From assembly GCA_900321905.1 (NCBI GenBank), contig ONXZ01000081.1, forward strand, positions 1 through 6,499: a stretch of 6,499 nucleotides of DNA, in the 5' to 3' direction. Shown here piece after piece: positions 5,720 to 6,499 of this stretch; within the stretch, counting starts at the first letter, position 1, and each line of letters starts with the position of its first letter. Below the pieces are notes generated by a model. The model did not search any database. It was not told where the DNA came from and worked only from the letters and a program-made list of their open reading frames with translations. The position numbers and the translations under genes were made by a program. This DNA is from an uncultured Eubacteriales bacterium. GTDB lineage: Bacteria > Bacillota > Clostridia > Oscillospirales > Acutalibacteraceae.

Positions 5720-5741
5720 GGGACGACGACCCCGGCGTCCC
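5720..5741. repeat. GGGACG/CGTCCC hairpin, inverted copy of the R1 module
   Basis: GGGACG (5720-5725) and CGTCCC (5736-5741) flank a 10-nt loop. Read on the minus strand the loop is CCGGGGTCGT, one base different from the R1 loop at 2916-2925. The stem differs from R1 by one compensated pair. The module end TGTAGG matches the CCTACA end of R1. Confidence 0.65.
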
Positions 5742-5773
5742 GAAATAAAATCGGAGCGAAGCGACCAACCTTC

Positions 5774-5808
5774 AACTGGTAACTGGTAACTGCTAACTGC
5801 TAACTGGC
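5774..5808. repeat. Heptad tandem repeat (AACTGST) next to the mraY stop
   Basis: Five 7-bp units read AACTGGT, AACTGGT, AACTGCT, AACTGCT, AACTGGC. They run up to the hairpin that contains the mraY stop codon. The period equals that of the AATTGAG arrays but the unit is different. Confidence 0.8.
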
Positions 5809-5826
5809 AACCTCTAACGGTTGCCA
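5805..5826. repeat. 8-bp hairpin enclosing the mraY stop codon
   Basis: TGGCAACC (5805-5812) and GGTTGCCA (5819-5826) form a perfect, fairly GC-rich 8-bp inverted repeat with a 6-nt loop that contains the TAG stop of mraY (5816-5814). On the transcribed strand it is followed by GTTAGCAG rather than a T-run, so it is not a typical intrinsic terminator. It could act in mRNA stability or be part of a repeat boundary. Confidence 0.6.
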
Positions 5827-6499
5827 AAGTACATTAACGTCAGCGCGACTGCGCAGCCTACAATATTAACAAGCGAGAACACAACGCAGATTTTCTTTTC
5901 CTTCCAGCCGCACATCTCGAAGTGGTGGTGGATAGGCGCCATTTTGAAAACTCTCTTGCCGTGAGTGAGTTTGAAATAGCCAATCTGGATGATATCGCTC
6001 ATAGTTTCGCAAACATAGATAATGCCGATAAACAGCAGAAGCAGCGGGCATTTGATTGCGTAGCCGAGACCGACTACCATACCGCCGAGGAAGAGCGAGC
6101 CTGTGTCGCCCATAAAGGTTTTTGCAGGGTTCCAGTTCCAGCAGAGGAAGCCGCAAACACCGCCGAGCAGCGCGCCCGCAAGCACTCCGAGACCTGCAAA
6201 CTTCAAAAAGCCTGCAGCGATTATAAACGTAACCGCAACCGTTGCTGTAACGCTTGAGCAGAGTCCGTCAATACCGTCCGTTAGGTTAACGGAGTTCACA
6301 CCGCCGTAAACAATGAATATTGAAAGCACCCAGAAAACGATGCCTGTGAACACATTTTTGCTAAAATCAACCGTGCCGATAAAAGGCATATACCACACCG
6401 TGTTGTGCGAAATCCACAGCGTTGGGACAAAGCCGAGGGTCACGATAAGTTGACCGAGAGTCTTTTGCTTTGCAGAGAGGCCCTCGTTCCTTTTGAGTT
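5814..6499 (-). CDS. mraY: Phospho-N-acetylmuramoyl-pentapeptide-transferase (MraY), N-terminal part outside window
   Basis: MraY is the integral membrane enzyme that moves phospho-MurNAc-pentapeptide from UDP to undecaprenyl phosphate, making lipid I. The frame is open to the window edge; 227 C-terminal residues are visible and roughly 100 are missing, including the DDxxK region. Visible motifs, numbered from the edge, are KRNEGLSAKQK (2-12), VNLTDGIDGL (70-79), NWNPAKTFMGDTGSLFLGG (121-139, with the conserved active-site Asp in MGDTGS) and APIHHHFEMCGW (187-198, the His-rich catalytic loop). Hydrophobic segments between these fit the family's multi-pass topology. A GTG at 6443-6441 is internal, because conserved sequence continues before it. 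The stop is TAG, whereas the other four complete genes use TAA. The next gene is ftsW, not murD, after a repeat-filled gap. Confidence 0.97.
   Translation of the reverse strand, partial: LKRNEGLSAKQKTLGQLIVTLGFVPTLWISHNTVWYMPFIGTVDFSKNVFTGIVFWVLSIFIVYGGVNSVNLTDGIDGLCSSVTATVAVTFIIAAGFLKFAGLGVLAGALLGGVCGFLCWNWNPAKTFMGDTGSLFLGGMVVGLGYAIKCPLLLLFIGIIYVCETMSDIIQIGYFKLTHGKRVFKMAPIHHHFEMCGWKEKKICVVFSLVNIVGCAVALTLMYFGNR

Larger units (their letters stand above)
5527..5813. repeat. Intergenic repeat mosaic R3 (mraY-ftsW gap, where murD is expected)
   Basis: The 287-bp gap has no gene and no visible MurD remnant. From the ftsW side it holds heptads (5548-5575), GAGGGC-TTC-GCCCTC (5584-5598) and the module CCCTCACCCGTTATA (5594-5608). 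Next comes a 9-bp outer stem, GGAGCGATG (5613-5621) with CATCGCTCC (5688-5696), enclosing GTCACC-TGC-GGTGAC (5651-5665) and TTCCCCT-CAC-AGGGGAA (5668-5684). Then an inverted pair, CCCTACA (5695-5701) with TGTAGGG (5715-5721), the hairpin GGGACG-10 nt-CGTCCC (5720-5741), and a second heptad array (5774-5808). It shares modules with R1 (inverted) and R2 (same orientation), and appears to be two elements side by side. Confidence 0.8.

Noticed and set aside
5613..5741. Intrinsic terminators in the intergenic hairpins
   Set aside because: None of the stems is followed by a T-run on the transcribed strand, and all the genes point the same way as one operon.
5403..5789. Plus-strand open frame of 128 codons across the ftsW start and R3
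   Set aside because: It reads antisense ftsW and then repeat DNA (heptads and hairpins). It has no recognisable domain and looks like chance.
2628..5813. CRISPR array
   Set aside because: The tandem units are 7 bp with no spacers, and the larger modules are not evenly spaced.
6441..6443. GTG at 6443-6441 as the start of mraY
   Set aside because: Conserved MraY sequence (KRNEGLSAKQKTLGQ) continues in frame before it to the window edge, so the true start lies outside.

Overview
All six genes lie on the minus strand, so transcription runs from high to low coordinates. In transcription order they are mraY (5' end outside the window), ftsW, murG, murA, ftsQ/divIB and ftsZ (3' end outside the window). 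This is the late part of a division and cell wall (dcw) cluster. The protein styles suggest a gut-type member of the Clostridia, probably Oscillospiraceae/Ruminococcaceae: a DivIB-like FtsQ with a long basic cytoplasmic tail, murA inside the cluster, an FtsW with a charged N-terminal tail, and AAGGAG-type ribosome binding sites. The family assignment is inference; no taxonomic marker is present.

The genes describe one assembly line. MurA makes the first committed precursor (UDP-GlcNAc-enolpyruvate). MraY makes lipid I. MurG turns lipid I into lipid II. FtsW polymerises lipid II at the septum. FtsQ/DivIB belongs to the divisome core, and FtsZ forms the cytoskeletal ring that places it all. Two expected neighbours are missing: no murD lies between mraY and ftsW, and no ftsA lies before ftsZ. 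murA sits between murG and ftsQ, where Bacillus has murB.

Region by region: 1-175 holds the start of ftsZ. 176-394 is an AT-rich gap with a likely sigma-A promoter and TTGTAAC/GTTACAA repeats. ftsQ (395-1378) overlaps the end of murA (1344-2627), so those two are tightly coupled. The other three gaps are 2628-2937, 4072-4272 and 5527-5813. They hold no convincing gene. Each is filled by a mosaic of short shared modules: heptanucleotide tandem repeats at gene edges, and many 5-9 bp perfect inverted repeats, mostly with 3-nt loops.

These gap elements are the most interesting part of the window. Modules recur between gaps in both orientations and in different order. Where two copies differ inside a stem, the changes are compensatory (GTCTGC/GCAGAC against GTCACC/GGTGAC, and GGGTCG/CGACCC against GGGACG/CGTCCC), so pairing has been kept. 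The elements sit inside what looks like one operon, so they would be present in its mRNA. A further strong hairpin places the mraY stop codon in its loop. Whether this repeat family has been described before cannot be decided from the sequence alone.
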